The position numbers and the translations under genes were made by a program. DNA of 64,000 nucleotides from Amycolatopsis iheyensis (GTDB lineage: Bacteria > Actinomycetota > Actinomycetes > Mycobacteriales > Pseudonocardiaceae), in NCBI RefSeq assembly GCF_024703995.1, contig NZ_JAMXQV010000008.1, positions 1-64,000 on the forward strand, written 5' to 3'. Positions 33,921 to 43,367 of this stretch are shown here, piece by piece (position 1 is the first letter of the stretch; each line of letters opens with the position of its first letter). Under the pieces are notes generated by a model. That model worked only from the letters and a program-made list of their open reading frames with translations, ran no database searches and was not told the DNA's origin.

Positions 33921-34382
33921 TCAGGCCAGTTCGGCCACGGCCTTCTTCCAGGCCTGCTGGTCGCGGGCCTCGCCCGGGGCGTTGACCTCGGCGAACCGGA
34001 CCACGCCGGCGGTGTCGATCAGGAAGGTGCCGCGCACGGCCAGGCCCGCCTGCTCGTTGAACACGCCGTACGCGCGAGCCACCTCGCCGTGCGGCCAGAA
34101 GTCCGACAGCAGCGGGAACTGGTAGCCCTCCTTCTCGGCCCACGCCTTGAGCGAGAACGGCGTGTCGACCGAGACGCCCAGGACCTGGACGCCCTTGTTG
34201 TCGTAGTCGGCGAACTCGTCGCGGAGCTGGCAGAGCTCGCCGGTGCAGATGCCGCTGAACGCGAACGGGTAGAAGACCACCAGCACCGGCTTGTCACCCC
34301 GGAAGGAGGACAGCTGCACCGGCTGCTTGTTGTAGTCGTTGAGCGTGAAGTCAGGGGCCTCAGAACCGACCTCGACGGTCAT
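33921..34382 (-). CDS. ahpE: peroxiredoxin, AhpE-type
   Basis: A 153-residue thiol peroxidase that reduces peroxides and peroxynitrite in the cytoplasm. The fold starts VGSEAPDFTLNDYNKQPVQLSSFRG. The peroxidatic site is FYPFAFSGICTGELC with Cys46. A second cysteine five residues on (Cys51) lies where Bcp-type atypical 2-Cys enzymes hold the resolving cysteine; M. tuberculosis AhpE, in my recollection, has none. Start chosen at ATG 34382, nine codons inside the longest frame. The neighbourhood (DUF3052 gene, then divergent aceE) is the same as in mycobacteria. Confidence 0.92.
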   Translation of the reverse strand: MTVEVGSEAPDFTLNDYNKQPVQLSSFRGDKPVLVVFYPFAFSGICTGELCQLRDEFADYDNKGVQVLGVSVDTPFSLKAWAEKEGYQFPLLSDFWPHGEVARAYGVFNEQAGLAVRGTFLIDTAGVVRFAEVNAPGEARDQQAWKKAVAELA

Positions 34383-34454
34383 ACCGCGTTTCCTCTCCCG
34401 TACGGACACGTGCCTGCGACGACAACCCTATCGTGTCTGCCGGGCGGGGCCGGT

Positions 34455-34886
34455 TCAGCGCTGCTTGGACTTCGACTTGGGGGACACCAGCCGGGTGCCG
34501 ATCCAGTTCGGGCCGACGCTCATGTTGGCGGTCTGGGCCAGCCCGACGACTGGCACGGCTTCGGCGATCTCGCTCGGCTCGACGTGCCCGGGCTGTCCCG
34601 TCTTCGGGGTGAGCACCCAGATCACGCCGGTCTCTTCCAGGGGGCCCCTGGCGTCGATGAGCGCGTCGCCCAGGTCGCCGTCGTCCTGGCGCCACCACAG
34701 CAGCACCACGTCGATGACCTCGTCGGCGTCCTCGTCGAGGATTTCCCCGCCGATCTGCTCCTCGATCGCCGCGCGGACGTCGTCGTCGACGTCCTCGTCC
34801 CAGCCGATCTCCTGGACCACCATCTCGGGCTTGATGCCGAGCCTCTCGGCGACGCTGCTCTGATCAGCGTCTCCCGCGGCGACCAC
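34455..34886 (-). CDS. DUF3052 domain protein
   Basis: A 143-residue, strongly acidic small protein conserved across actinobacteria next to aceE and ahpE (the Rv2239c type). The domain covers SSVAERLGIKPEMVVQEIGWDEDVDDDVRAAIEEQIGGEILDEDADEVIDVVLLWWRQDDGDLGDALIDA, followed by a basic tail KSKSKQR. Function unknown. The second GTG (34886) is preferred because GGAGGA then sits about ten bases upstream, while the first GTG abuts it. Divergent from aceE. Confidence 0.85.
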   Translation of the reverse strand: MVAAGDADQSSVAERLGIKPEMVVQEIGWDEDVDDDVRAAIEEQIGGEILDEDADEVIDVVLLWWRQDDGDLGDALIDARGPLEETGVIWVLTPKTGQPGHVEPSEIAEAVPVVGLAQTANMSVGPNWIGTRLVSPKSKSKQR

Positions 34887-35303
34887 TGCTTTCACTCCTC
34901 CAACTACGACGGAGCGTGGCGTCCGACCCCCTTGGCGAGGGTACGGCTGCGCCACACTCGGCGACCCGGTTGCCGATAGCGAACACTGGTAGGGCTCCGC
35001 GCGCAACCGTCCACACCGGATCTTTGACAACTCGTGTCGCAGGATACGGCCCGCGACACCCCCGCCGCGACGGCGTTTCGGGTGCCTCGGGCGACCGGTC
35101 TGCCACCCCATCGGGGGGCGTCCCCTAGGGTGGGGGAGAAGAAAACGCGCGCGCGATACACCGCGCGCCGGGAGTGGCTCGACCGGGTCGGCCGATGTTA
35201 CCGCCAAGTAGCGGTGCGGAAGCCGGGACGGAAGACGACGATGGAGAGTCGTACACCCCCAGGTACGAGCACCACCGGCTACAACTTTTCGCAAGGAGAC
35301 CCC
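34887..35303. other. divergent regulatory region upstream of aceE
   Basis: About 417 bases between the DUF3052 gene and the chosen aceE start. In-frame upstream codons for aceE exist (including ATG 35241) but the residues are not conserved-looking. An inverted repeat ACCGC - CAAGTA - GCGGT lies at 35200-35215, a candidate operator or leader hairpin. No confident -35/-10 pair was identified. Confidence 0.5.
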
Positions 35304-38099
35304 TTGGCCCCGCAGAACGACGGCGCCTCCGGCAAGGAGACCCCGGCACGCGTACGCGTCATCCGTGACGGATTGGCGGCGCACCTGCCCGACATCGACC
35401 CGGAGGAGACCGCCGAGTGGCTGGACTCCTTCGACGAGGCGCTGGCCAGGGGAGGTCAGCAGCGGGCGCGCTACCTGATGCTGCGCATCCTGGAGCGCGC
35501 CCGTGAACGCAACGTCGGCGTGCCCGCCCTGACCTCGACGGACTACGTCAACACGATCCCCACCGAGAACGAACCGTGGTTCCCCGGCGACGAGGAGATC
35601 GAGCGTCGCTACCGCGCCTACATCCGGTGGAACGCGGCGATCATGGTGCACCGGGCACAGCGCCCGGGTGTCGGCGTCGGCGGTCACATCTCGACCTACG
35701 CGTCCTCGGCCGCGCTCTACGAAGTGGGCTTCAACCACTTCTTCCGCGGCAAGGACCACTCCGGCGGCGGCGACCAGATCTACATCCAGGGCCACGCCTC
35801 CCCCGGCGTCTACGCCCGCGCGTTCCTCGAGGGCCGGCTGAGCGAGTCGCAGCTCGACGGCTTCCGCCAGGAGTACAGCCACGCCGGCGAGGGCGGCGGC
35901 CTGCCGTCGTACCCGCACCCGCGGCTGATGCCGGAGTTCTGGGAGAACCCGACGGTGTCGATGGGCCTCGGCCCGATGAACGCCATCTACCAGGCGCGGT
36001 TCAACCGCTACCTGCGCGACCGCGGCATCAAGGACACCGACGACCAGCACGTCTGGGCGTTCCTCGGCGACGGCGAGATGGACGAGGCCGAGTCCCGCGG
36101 CCTGGTGCACGTCGCGGCCGGTGAGGGCCTCGACAACCTGACCTTCGTGATCAACTGCAACCTGCAGCGGCTCGACGGCCCGGTGCGCGGCAACGGCAAG
36201 ATCATCCAGGAGCTGGAGTCGTACTTCCGCGGCGCCGGCTGGAACGTCATCAAGGTCATCTGGGGCCGCGAGTGGGACTCGCTGCTGCACGCCGACCGCG
36301 ACGGCGCCCTGGTCAACCTGATGAACGTGACGCCGGACGGCGACTACCAGACGTACAAGGCCAACGACGGCGCCTTCGTCCGCGAGCACTTCTTCGGCCG
36401 CGACCCGCGGACGAAGGACCTGGTCAAGGACCTCTCCGACGCCGACATCTGGAACCTCAAGCGCGGCGGCCACGACTACCGCAAGGTGTACGCGGCGTAC
36501 AAGTCGGCGCTGGAGCACCACGGCCAGCCGACGGTGATCCTGGCCCACACGATCAAGGGCTACGGCCTGGGCCCGGCGTTCGAGGGCCGCAACGCCACGC
36601 ACCAGATGAAGAAGCTCACCCTCGACGACCTCAAGCTGTTCCGCGACTCGCAGCGGATCCCGATCAGCGACGAGGAGCTCGAGCGCGACCCGAAGCTGCC
36701 GCCGTACTACCACCCGGGCGCGAACTCCCCCGAGATCGAGTACATGGTCGGCCGCCGCAAGGCGCTGGGCGGCTTCCTGCCGGAGCGGCGCCCGAAGGCG
36801 TCCAAGGCCCTGGTGCTGCCCGGCGACAAGGTCTACGAGGGCATCCGGAAGGGCTCGGGCAAGCAGGAGGTCGCCACGACGATGGCGTTCGTCCGGCTGG
36901 TCCGGGAGCTCGCGAAGGACTCCGAGATCGGCAAGCGCGTCGTCCCGATCATCCCGGACGAGGCCCGCACCTTCGGCCTCGACTCGATGTTCCCGACGGC
37001 CAAGATCTACAACCCGCACGGCCAGACGTACACGTCGGTCGACGCGAGCCTGATGCTGGCCTACAAGGAGTCCGAGAAGGGCCAGCTGCTGCACGAGGGC
37101 ATCAACGAGGCGGGCTCGACCGCGTCGTTCACGGCCGTCGGCACGTCGTACGCGACGCACGGCGAGCCGATGATCCCGATCTACATCTTCTACTCGATGT
37201 TCGGGTTCCAGCGCACCGGCGACGGCCTGTACGCGGCCGCCGACCAGATGGCCCGCGGGTTCGTCCTCGGCGCCACCGCCGGGCGCACCACGCTGACCGG
37301 TGAGGGCCTGCAGCACGCCGACGGGCATTCGCTGCTGCTGGCGGCGACCAACCCGGCCGCGGTGGCCTATGACCCGGCGTGGTCGTTCGAGATCGCGCAC
37401 ATCGTCAAGGACGGCCTGCGCCGGATGTACGGCGACACGGGCCCGGACGGCAACGGCGAGAACGTCTTCTACTACATGACGATCTACAACGAGCCGTACC
37501 AGCAGCCCGCCGAGCCGGAGAACCTCGACGTCGACGGCCTGCTGAAGGGTCTGTACAAGTACGCGGACGCGCCCTCGGGCGACGGTCCGGAGGTGCAGAT
37601 CCTGGTCTCGGGCGTCACGATGCCGGACGCGCTCAAGGCGCAGAAGCTGCTGGCCGAGGAGTGGGGCGTGCGGGCCGCGGTGTGGTCGGCGACGTCGTGG
37701 ACCGAGCTGCGGCGCGAGGCCGTCGAGATCGACCACGACAACCTGCTCTACCCGGGCAGCGAGCCGCGGGTGCCGTTCGTGACCGAGAAGCTGCAGGGCG
37801 CGAACGGGCCGGTCGTGGCGGTGTCGGACTGGATGCGCGCGGTGCCGGACCTGATCCGCCCGTACGTCCCGACCGACATGCTGACGCTGGGCACCGACGG
37901 GTTCGGCTTCTCCGACACCCGGCCGGCGGCGCGGCGGAAGTTCCTGGTCGACGCCGAGTCGATCACCGTCGGGGCGCTGTCGATCCTCGCCAAGCGCGGC
38001 GAGGTCGAGCAGGCGAAGGTGCTCGAGGCGGCCACGAAGTACCGGCTCGACGACATCGCGGCCGCCGGGCCGCAGACGTCGGATTCCGGTAGCGCGTGA
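35304..38099 (+). CDS. aceE: pyruvate dehydrogenase E1 component, homodimeric type
   Basis: A 931-residue thiamine-diphosphate enzyme that decarboxylates pyruvate and passes the acetyl group to the E2 lipoyl domain. Visible parts: [17 protein letters not shown] at the N-terminus, [26 protein letters not shown], the TPP/Mg motif [12 protein letters not shown]...[11 protein letters not shown] (about residues 254-288), and a transketolase-like middle and C-terminal domain. TTG 35304 is preferred as start because AAGGAG sits five bases upstream; the protein is then close to the 901 residues of M. tuberculosis AceE. A strong terminator follows. Confidence 0.96.
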   Translation: MAPQNDGASGKETPARVRVIRDGLAAHLPDIDPEETAEWLDSFDEALARGGQQRARYLMLRILERARERNVGVPALTSTDYVNTIPTENEPWFPGDEEIERRYRAYIRWNAAIMVHRAQRPGVGVGGHISTYASSAALYEVGFNHFFRGKDHSGGGDQIYIQGHASPGVYARAFLEGRLSESQLDGFRQEYSHAGEGGGLPSYPHPRLMPEFWENPTVSMGLGPMNAIYQARFNRYLRDRGIKDTDDQHVWAFLGDGEMDEAESRGLVHVAAGEGLDNLTFVINCNLQRLDGPVRGNGKIIQELESYFRGAGWNVIKVIWGREWDSLLHADRDGALVNLMNVTPDGDYQTYKANDGAFVREHFFGRDPRTKDLVKDLSDADIWNLKRGGHDYRKVYAAYKSALEHHGQPTVILAHTIKGYGLGPAFEGRNATHQMKKLTLDDLKLFRDSQRIPISDEELERDPKLPPYYHPGANSPEIEYMVGRRKALGGFLPERRPKASKALVLPGDKVYEGIRKGSGKQEVATTMAFVRLVRELAKDSEIGKRVVPIIPDEARTFGLDSMFPTAKIYNPHGQTYTSVDASLMLAYKESEKGQLLHEGINEAGSTASFTAVGTSYATHGEPMIPIYIFYSMFGFQRTGDGLYAAADQMARGFVLGATAGRTTLTGEGLQHADGHSLLLAATNPAAVAYDPAWSFEIAHIVKDGLRRMYGDTGPDGNGENVFYYMTIYNEPYQQPAEPENLDVDGLLKGLYKYADAPSGDGPEVQILVSGVTMPDALKAQKLLAEEWGVRAAVWSATSWTELRREAVEIDHDNLLYPGSEPRVPFVTEKLQGANGPVVAVSDWMRAVPDLIRPYVPTDMLTLGTDGFGFSDTRPAARRKFLVDAESITVGALSILAKRGEVEQAKVLEAATKYRLDDIAAAGPQTSDSGSA

Positions 38100-38113
38100 T
38101 CTGATGCTACAAA

Positions 38114-38148
38114 GGGACCCGGCAGACATCCGATGTCTGCCGGGTCCC
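38114..38148 (+). terminator. strong terminator after aceE
   Basis: A perfect 16-bp inverted repeat, GGGACCCGGCAGACAT/ATGTCTGCCGGGTCCC, with a 3-base loop, 14 bases past the aceE stop. No T tract follows, as is common for high-GC actinobacteria. It insulates lldD from aceE. Confidence 0.9.
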
Positions 38149-38175
38149 GCTCACCGTGTTGGTCTCTGGGAGTTG

Positions 38176-39393
38176 ATGAAGGTGACGAAGCGCCGACTGC
38201 CCAAGCCGGACGAGCTGAAGCAGATCCTGCGGCCGAAGCCGATCGTGCTGAACCCGACCGACCGGCGGCTGGCGAACGCGCACACCATCGCCGACCTGCG
38301 GACGATCGCCCGCAAGCGGACTCCCCGGGCCGCGTTCGACTACACCGACGGCGCCGCCGAGCTCGAAGACAGCCTGCGCCGCGCCCGGCAGGCCTACCGG
38401 CGGATCGAGTTCCACCCGAACGTCCTGCGCGGGGTGTCCGATGTGGACACCACCCGCGAGATCCTCGGCAAGACCTCGGCGCTGCCGTTCGCCTTCGCCC
38501 CCACCGGGTTCACGCGGATGATGCAGCACGAGGGCGAGAGCGCCGTCGCGCGCGTCGCCGAGCGCAACGGCATCCCGGTGGGCCTCTCGACGATGGCGAC
38601 GACGTCGATCGAGGACCTGGCGGCGGCCGCGCCCGGCGCCCGCAAGTGGTTCCAGCTCTACGTCTGGCGCGACCACGGCGCGGGTGAAGATCTGATGAAT
38701 CGGGCGTGGGAGCACGGCTACGACACGCTCATGCTGACCGTGGACACCCCGGTCGGCGGCGCCCGCCTGCGGGACGTCCGCAACGGCCTGACCATCCCGC
38801 CGGCGCTGACGCTCAAGACGTTCCTCGACGGCGCGACGCACCCGGCGTGGTGGTTCAACCTGCTCACCACCGAGCCGCTGAACTTCGCCTCGCTCAACCA
38901 CTTCGGCGGCACGGTCGCCGAGCTGCTCAACAAGCTCTTCGACCCGACGCTCAACTTCGACGACCTCGACTGGGTGCGCCGCACCTGGCCCGGGAAGCTC
39001 GTGGTGAAGGGCGTCCAGAACGTCGACGACGCCCGTGACGTCGTCAAGCACGGCGCCGACGCGGTGCTGATCTCGAACCACGGCGGACGCCAGCTCGACC
39101 GTGCCCCGACGCCGCTGGAGCTGCTCCCGGCGGTGCTGGACGAGCTCCAGGGCGGCGCCGAGGTCTGGATCGACACGGGCATCCTCTCGGGCGGCGACAT
39201 CGTGGCGGCCATCGCCCGCGGCGCCGACGCCGTGCTGGTCGGCCGCGCGTTCCTCTACGGCCTGATGGCCGGCGGCGAACGCGGCGTGCAGCGCTGCGTC
39301 GACATCCTGCGCACCGAGCTGGTCCGGACGATGCAGCTGCTCGGCGTCCGGACCCTCAAGGACCTCACGCCCTCACACACGACTCTGCGTTAG
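38176..39393 (+). CDS. lldD: L-lactate dehydrogenase, FMN-dependent (LldD2 type)
   Basis: A 405-residue FMN alpha-hydroxy-acid dehydrogenase that oxidises L-lactate to pyruvate and feeds electrons to the quinone pool at the membrane. Sequence features match mycobacterial LldD2: KRRTPRAAFDYTDGAAE-type start, APTGFTRMMQHEGE, RKWFQLYVWRD, and the catalytic His-Arg motif ISNHGGRQLDRAPTP at about residues 300-312. ATG at 38176 is chosen (GGGAG just upstream; the longer frame covers the terminator). A lactate permease gene lies 1.5 kb downstream. Confidence 0.93.
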   Translation: MKVTKRRLPKPDELKQILRPKPIVLNPTDRRLANAHTIADLRTIARKRTPRAAFDYTDGAAELEDSLRRARQAYRRIEFHPNVLRGVSDVDTTREILGKTSALPFAFAPTGFTRMMQHEGESAVARVAERNGIPVGLSTMATTSIEDLAAAAPGARKWFQLYVWRDHGAGEDLMNRAWEHGYDTLMLTVDTPVGGARLRDVRNGLTIPPALTLKTFLDGATHPAWWFNLLTTEPLNFASLNHFGGTVAELLNKLFDPTLNFDDLDWVRRTWPGKLVVKGVQNVDDARDVVKHGADAVLISNHGGRQLDRAPTPLELLPAVLDELQGGAEVWIDTGILSGGDIVAAIARGADAVLVGRAFLYGLMAGGERGVQRCVDILRTELVRTMQLLGVRTLKDLTPSHTTLR

Positions 39394-40133
39394 ACCTGCG
39401 CCTGGCCGCCGTCGACGAAGAACTCGACGCCGTTGACGAAGCTCGCCTCGTCGGTGGCCAGGAACAGCGCGGCGGCGGCGATCTCCGACGGGTCGCCGAG
39501 GCGGCCCAGCGGGACCTGGGCCGCCATCCCGTCCACGAGCTGCTGCTGCGCGTCCGGCTCGGCCAGGCCGAGCAGGCCCGGCGTGAGCGTCGGGCCCGGG
39601 CTCAGCACGTTCACGCGGATGCCCTTGCCCTGCAGGTCCAGTGACCACGTGCGGGCGAAGTTGCGCACCGCGGCCTTCGTCGCCGCGTAGACGCTCATGC
39701 CCGGCGCCACCCGCGTCGACGTCGTCGAGCCGGTGAGGATGATCGACGCCTTCTCGTTCAGCAGCGGCAACGCCTTCTGCACGGTGAACAGCACGCCCTT
39801 GACGTTCGTGCCGAAGGTCGTGTCGAACTGCTCCTCGGTGATCTCGCCGAGCGGCGCCGAAACGCCGCCGCCGGAGTTGGCCACCACGACGTCCAGGCCG
39901 CGGCCGCGCTCGGCGATCACACGGTAGACCTCGTCGAGGTCGGCCGGGTTCGCCGAATCGGCGCGGATCGCCTGCACGCTCCCGCCGATCTCGGCGACGG
40001 CGTCGTCGAGGACCTCCTTGCGCCGTCCGGTGATCACGACGTGCGCGCCTTCCGCGGCGAACCGCTTCGCGATCCCCAGCCCGATGCCGGTTCCGCCGCC
40101 GGTCACCAAGGCCGTCTTGTGCTCCAGGTTCAT
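39390..40133 (-). CDS. short-chain dehydrogenase/reductase
   Basis: A 247-residue classical SDR: TGGGTGIG cofactor motif (residues 12-19), NSGGG in place of NAG, catalytic Ser in ILTGSTTS, YAATK (Tyr/Lys) and a conserved C-terminus FVNGVEFFVDGGQAQV. Probable ketoreductase; substrate unknown. ATG start with GGAGGG upstream. It shares an intergenic region with a divergent TetR gene; a perfect 20-bp inverted repeat between them points to TetR control. Its stop overlaps lldD by 4 bp. Confidence 0.92.
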   Translation of the reverse strand: MNLEHKTALVTGGGTGIGLGIAKRFAAEGAHVVITGRRKEVLDDAVAEIGGSVQAIRADSANPADLDEVYRVIAERGRGLDVVVANSGGGVSAPLGEITEEQFDTTFGTNVKGVLFTVQKALPLLNEKASIILTGSTTSTRVAPGMSVYAATKAAVRNFARTWSLDLQGKGIRVNVLSPGPTLTPGLLGLAEPDAQQQLVDGMAAQVPLGRLGDPSEIAAAALFLATDEASFVNGVEFFVDGGQAQV

Positions 40134-40145
40134 CTCGCCCTCCGA

Positions 40146-40200
40146 GTTCTTGACTATCTCGTCCAGAACGTACGCAGTTATGGACGAGATAGTCAAGAAC
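40146..40200. promoter_or_regulatory. perfect 20-bp inverted repeat in a divergent promoter
   Basis: GTTCTTGACTATCTCGTCCA (40146-40165) and its exact complement TGGACGAGATAGTCAAGAAC (40181-40200) are separated by 15 bases. On the minus strand TTGACT (40196-40191) - 18 bp - TACGTT (40172-40167) is a good promoter for the SDR. The arms each contain GAC-N6-GTC, so the two arms may be two operators. Confidence 0.8.
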
Positions 40201-40209
40201 GGATAGCCT
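40181..40209 (+). promoter_or_regulatory. promoter of the TetR gene
   Basis: TGGACG (40181-40186) - 17 bp - TAGCCT (40204-40209), with six bases to the ATG at 40216, so the mRNA would start at the start codon. The -35 lies within the right arm of the 20-bp repeat. Confidence 0.5.
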
Positions 40210-40215
40210 GGTCCC

Positions 40216-40809
40216 ATGGCGAGACCCCGGAGCTTCGACGAGCGTGCGGTGCTGCGCACGGCCCGGGACCAGTTCTGGTCGACCGGCTACGCGGGCACGA
40301 AGATCGACGACATCGCGGCGGCCACCGGCCTGGGCAAGGGCAGCCTGTACGGCGCCTTCGGCGACAAGCACGCGCTGTACGTGCGCGTCTTCGACGACTA
40401 CTGCACCGAAGCCACCGAGGCAACGCGTCGCGCGTTGGAAGGCCCCGACGAGAGCGCCTACCAGCGGCTTCGCGACCACGTTATCGCGATCGCCGAGGAC
40501 ACCGCCGCCGACACGGACCGGCGCGGGTGTCTCATCGCGAAGACGACGGCCGAGTGCGCGCAGCACGACGAAGCGATCGCCGCCCGCTCCCAGCGGGCGT
40601 TCCGCGACCTGCACGACCAGCTGACCGGCTGCATCGCGGCGGCCCAGCGCGCGGGCGACGTCGCCGGCGGCCACGACCCGGCCGCCCTGGCGAACCTGCT
40701 GCTGGCGGTCAACCGCGGCATCGAAGCGCTGGGCAAGGGCGGCTCGAGCCCGGCCGAGCTGCACGCGATCGCCGAAACGGCCCTCGCCGTGCTGCCGGTC
40801 AACGCCTGA
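40216..40809 (+). CDS. TetR-family transcriptional regulator
   Basis: A 197-residue regulator: RSFDERAVLRTARDQFWSTGYAGTKIDDIAAATGLGKGSLYGAFGDKHALYVRVFDDY (about 6-63) is the DNA-binding domain. The remainder has the TetR_C features of the YxaF/AcrR-like group that senses aromatic or electrophilic compounds (DRRGCLIAKTTAECAQHDEAI). Divergent from an SDR, the usual partner of this group. The ATG has no Shine-Dalgarno sequence, in line with a leaderless message. Confidence 0.9.
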   Translation: MARPRSFDERAVLRTARDQFWSTGYAGTKIDDIAAATGLGKGSLYGAFGDKHALYVRVFDDYCTEATEATRRALEGPDESAYQRLRDHVIAIAEDTAADTDRRGCLIAKTTAECAQHDEAIAARSQRAFRDLHDQLTGCIAAAQRAGDVAGGHDPAALANLLLAVNRGIEALGKGGSSPAELHAIAETALAVLPVNA

Positions 40810-40919
40810 CCCGTTGAGCCAAGTGGTCTCAACTTCTTGACGGACCGACTGGTTTGTGACGAAGATCTCGGGCACTCGCCGAAAGGCCGTTTTCGCATCG
40901 TGGAAAACGGAGGTCGCCC

Positions 40920-42536
40920 GTGCCCATGTTCGTGCAGAATCTGACCCCCCTCGGTTCGCTGAGCCTGTCGGCGCTCGTCGCCGTGCTGCCGCTCGCCACC
41001 GTTCTCGTGCTCCTCGGCGCCGTCCGGATGAGGGCGCACCACGCCGCCCTGATCGGGCTGCTCGTCGCGCTGGTCGTCGGCATCGCCGCCTACGGCATGC
41101 CGATCGTCCAGGCCGTCTCCGGGGCGCTGCAGGGTGCCGCGTTCGGGCTGTGGCCGATCATGTGGATCGTCGTCAACGCGCTGTGGGTCTACCGGCTCAC
41201 CGTGCGGACCGGGCACTTCGACGTCCTGCGCCGCTCGTTCGGCCGGATCTCCGACGACCCGCGCATCCAGGCGCTCATCATCGCCTTCTGCTTCGGCGCG
41301 CTGATGGAGGCGCTGGCCGGGTTCGGCGCACCGGTCGCGATCAGCGCCGTGATGCTGGTGGCCGTCGGGTTCCACCCGGTGAAGGCCGCGATCGTCGCGC
41401 TGGTGGCGAACACCGCGCCGGTCGCCTTCGGCGCGATGGGCACGCCGGTCGTCACCCTCGCCCAGGTCACCGGCCTGCCGCTGCAGGAGGTGTCCTCGAT
41501 CGTCGGCCGCCAGACGCCGTTGCTCGCGTTGGTGGTGCCGCTGCTGCTGGTGATCATCGTCGACGGCAAGCGCGGCCTGCGCGACACCTGGCTGCCGGCC
41601 CTGGTCTGCGGCGTCGCGTTCGGGCTCGTGCAGTTCCTGGCGTCGAACTTCGTCTCGCCGCAGCTGGCCGACATCGGCGCCGCGCTGGCCGGCGCGGCCG
41701 CTTTGGTCGCGCTGCCCCAGACCCGCCGCGCGGTGCCGGAATCGGTCCGGATCGGCATGGGCGGGACGGCGACCGAGGAAACCCCGAAGGAGGACTCGCG
41801 CAACGACGTCGTGAAGGCCTACCTGCCGTACCTGCTGATCATCGTGATCTTCTCCCTCGCCGTGCTGCCGCCGATCAAGAAGCTGCTGGACAAGGCGACG
41901 TGGAAGTTCCACTGGCCGGGCCTGGACGTCGCCGGGCCGAACGGCAAACCGGTGTCCGGCAACACGTTCTCGCTGCCGTTCCTCAACACCGGCGGCACGC
42001 TGGTGCTGCTGGCCGGGATCATCACGGCCGCGATCCTGGCGGTGTCGGCGAGCGGCACGGTGCAGGAGTGGCTGGCGACGGTCAAGGAGCTGCGGTTCGC
42101 GATCCTGACCGTGACCGGGGTGCTCGCGCTGGCCTACGTGATGAACCTGTCCGGCCAGACGACCACGATCGGCACGTTCATCGCGGCGGCCGGCGCCGGG
42201 CTGGCGTTCCTGTCGCCGGTGCTGGGCTGGTTCGGCGTCGCGGTCTCGGGCTCCGACACGTCGGCGAACGCGCTCTTCGGCGCGTTGCAGGTGACGGCGG
42301 CGAACAAGACCGGCCTGCCCGCGGACCTGCTGGCCGCCGCGAACAGCTCCGGCGGTGTCCTCGGCAAGATGGTCTCCCCGCAGAACCTGACGATCGCCTG
42401 CGTCGCGGCGAACCTGCCCGGGGAAGAGGGCAAGCTGCTGCGGAAGGTGCTGCCGTGGAGCCTGGGGCTGCTGCTGGTGATGTGCCTGATCGTGCTCGGG
42501 CAGAGCACGCCGGTGCTCAGCTGGATGCTGCCATGA
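40920..42536 (+). CDS. lctP: L-lactate permease
   Basis: A 538-residue membrane transporter of the LctP family (12 or more helices) that takes up lactate and glycolate with protons. Family sequences include FGALMEALAGFGAPVAISAVML, ANTAPVAFGAMGTPVVTLAQVTGLP, SGQTTTIGTF and ASGSDTSANALFGALQ-like SGSDTSANALFG. The GTG start has GGAGG six bases upstream. Together with lldD it forms a lactate-use pair, although the SDR and TetR genes lie between them. Its 3' end overlaps the convergent pnuC by 20 bp. Confidence 0.93.
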   Translation: MPMFVQNLTPLGSLSLSALVAVLPLATVLVLLGAVRMRAHHAALIGLLVALVVGIAAYGMPIVQAVSGALQGAAFGLWPIMWIVVNALWVYRLTVRTGHFDVLRRSFGRISDDPRIQALIIAFCFGALMEALAGFGAPVAISAVMLVAVGFHPVKAAIVALVANTAPVAFGAMGTPVVTLAQVTGLPLQEVSSIVGRQTPLLALVVPLLLVIIVDGKRGLRDTWLPALVCGVAFGLVQFLASNFVSPQLADIGAALAGAAALVALPQTRRAVPESVRIGMGGTATEETPKEDSRNDVVKAYLPYLLIIVIFSLAVLPPIKKLLDKATWKFHWPGLDVAGPNGKPVSGNTFSLPFLNTGGTLVLLAGIITAAILAVSASGTVQEWLATVKELRFAILTVTGVLALAYVMNLSGQTTTIGTFIAAAGAGLAFLSPVLGWFGVAVSGSDTSANALFGALQVTAANKTGLPADLLAAANSSGGVLGKMVSPQNLTIACVAANLPGEEGKLLRKVLPWSLGLLLVMCLIVLGQSTPVLSWMLP

Positions 42537-43149
42537 CCCTTTGCCCGACCCGCTTGGCGGAGCGGTTCCAGCTCCACCAGCCGTGCACGACGAGCCCGGC
42601 GAAGACGATGTAGATGGCGGCGGAGAAGTACAGCCCGGACGAGATCTGCAGCGGCACGCCGATCGCGTCGACGACCAGCCAGACCAGCCAGAACTCGACG
42701 AGCCCGGCCCCTTGCGCCCCGAAGGCGACGAGGGTGCCGACGAAGATGGCGGCGTCCGGCCAGGGCGCCCAGGAGGCGTTCAGCGCGTCGAGGACCAGGG
42801 CCATGACGGTGGTGCCGGCGAGGAAGGCGCCGAGCATGGCGAGCCGTTCGACGAGCCGCCCCTGCCGCACGACGACGCCGAAGACGGGATCCTGGCGGCG
42901 CGTCCAGGCCCACCAGCCGTAGACGGAGATGGCGAGGATGGCGACCTGCCGGGAGGCGAGCCCACCGAGGTGCGCGGAGGCATAGACCGCGAAGAGGAGC
43001 ACGGTCGCCCCGACTTGCACGGGCCAGGTCCACAGCGTGCGACGCTGCGCGAGGAAAACGACGGCGAGCGCGAACACCTGCCCGGCGAGCTCCGCGATCG
43101 AGATCCACTGACCGAGCACGGTGATCCCGTGGTGCAGCAGGAAATCCAC
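42517..43149 (-). CDS. pnuC: nicotinamide riboside transporter PnuC
   Basis: A 210-residue protein with about seven membrane helices and the PnuC hallmarks: VYGWWAWTRR (residues about 76-85), LDALNASWAPWPDAAIFVGTLVAFGAQG and WLVWLVVDAIGVPLQISSGLYFSAAIYIVF with the conserved W and Q/N residues. PnuC carries nicotinamide riboside by facilitated diffusion for NAD salvage. Start chosen at GTG 43149, after AAGGGG. I searched upstream for an NMN or NAD riboswitch by eye and found none. An intergenic repeat element lies about 100 bases upstream. Confidence 0.88.
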   Translation of the reverse strand: MDFLLHHGITVLGQWISIAELAGQVFALAVVFLAQRRTLWTWPVQVGATVLLFAVYASAHLGGLASRQVAILAISVYGWWAWTRRQDPVFGVVVRQGRLVERLAMLGAFLAGTTVMALVLDALNASWAPWPDAAIFVGTLVAFGAQGAGLVEFWLVWLVVDAIGVPLQISSGLYFSAAIYIVFAGLVVHGWWSWNRSAKRVGQRVMAASS

Positions 43150-43250
43150 GTGACGCCCCTTTCGTCCTACCGCTCCCAACATGCTCCGCGGAGGGTGAAT
43201 TCCCTAGGGACTGTGAGCCGCGGAACATCCCGAGGGTTGGGATGGCGGGA

Positions 43251-43367
43251 TGCGCCCCGATGTGGCGTTGGGTGCGCTGGACGCACCCAATGTGGCCTTC
43301 GGTGCGCTGGACGCACCCAATGTGGCCTTCGGTGCGCTGGACGCACCGAACGCCACATTGGGGCGCT
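43251..43367. repeat. hairpin-rich repeat element, copy A
   Basis: Outer arms TGCGCCCCGATGTGGCGTT (43251-43269) and AACGCCACATTGGGGCGCT (43349-43367) are complementary except for one G-T type pair and the terminal base. Between them three 30-bp units repeat (43261, 43291, 43321), each with the small hairpin GGTGCG-CTGGA-CGCACC. A related element lies at 48221-48307. The element sits in non-coding DNA between two minus-strand genes. Confidence 0.85.

Noticed and set aside
34455..38129. 1224-codon open frame opposite aceE
   Set aside because: Its last part is the real DUF3052 gene; the rest is the antisense shadow of aceE.
43150..43250. NMN/NAD riboswitch upstream of pnuC
   Set aside because: No recognisable conserved core was found by eye; only a short CCCTAGGG palindrome is present.
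43261..43350. 30-bp repeats as a CRISPR array
   Set aside because: The units are directly abutting with no unique spacers, are part of a larger palindrome, and no cas genes are near.
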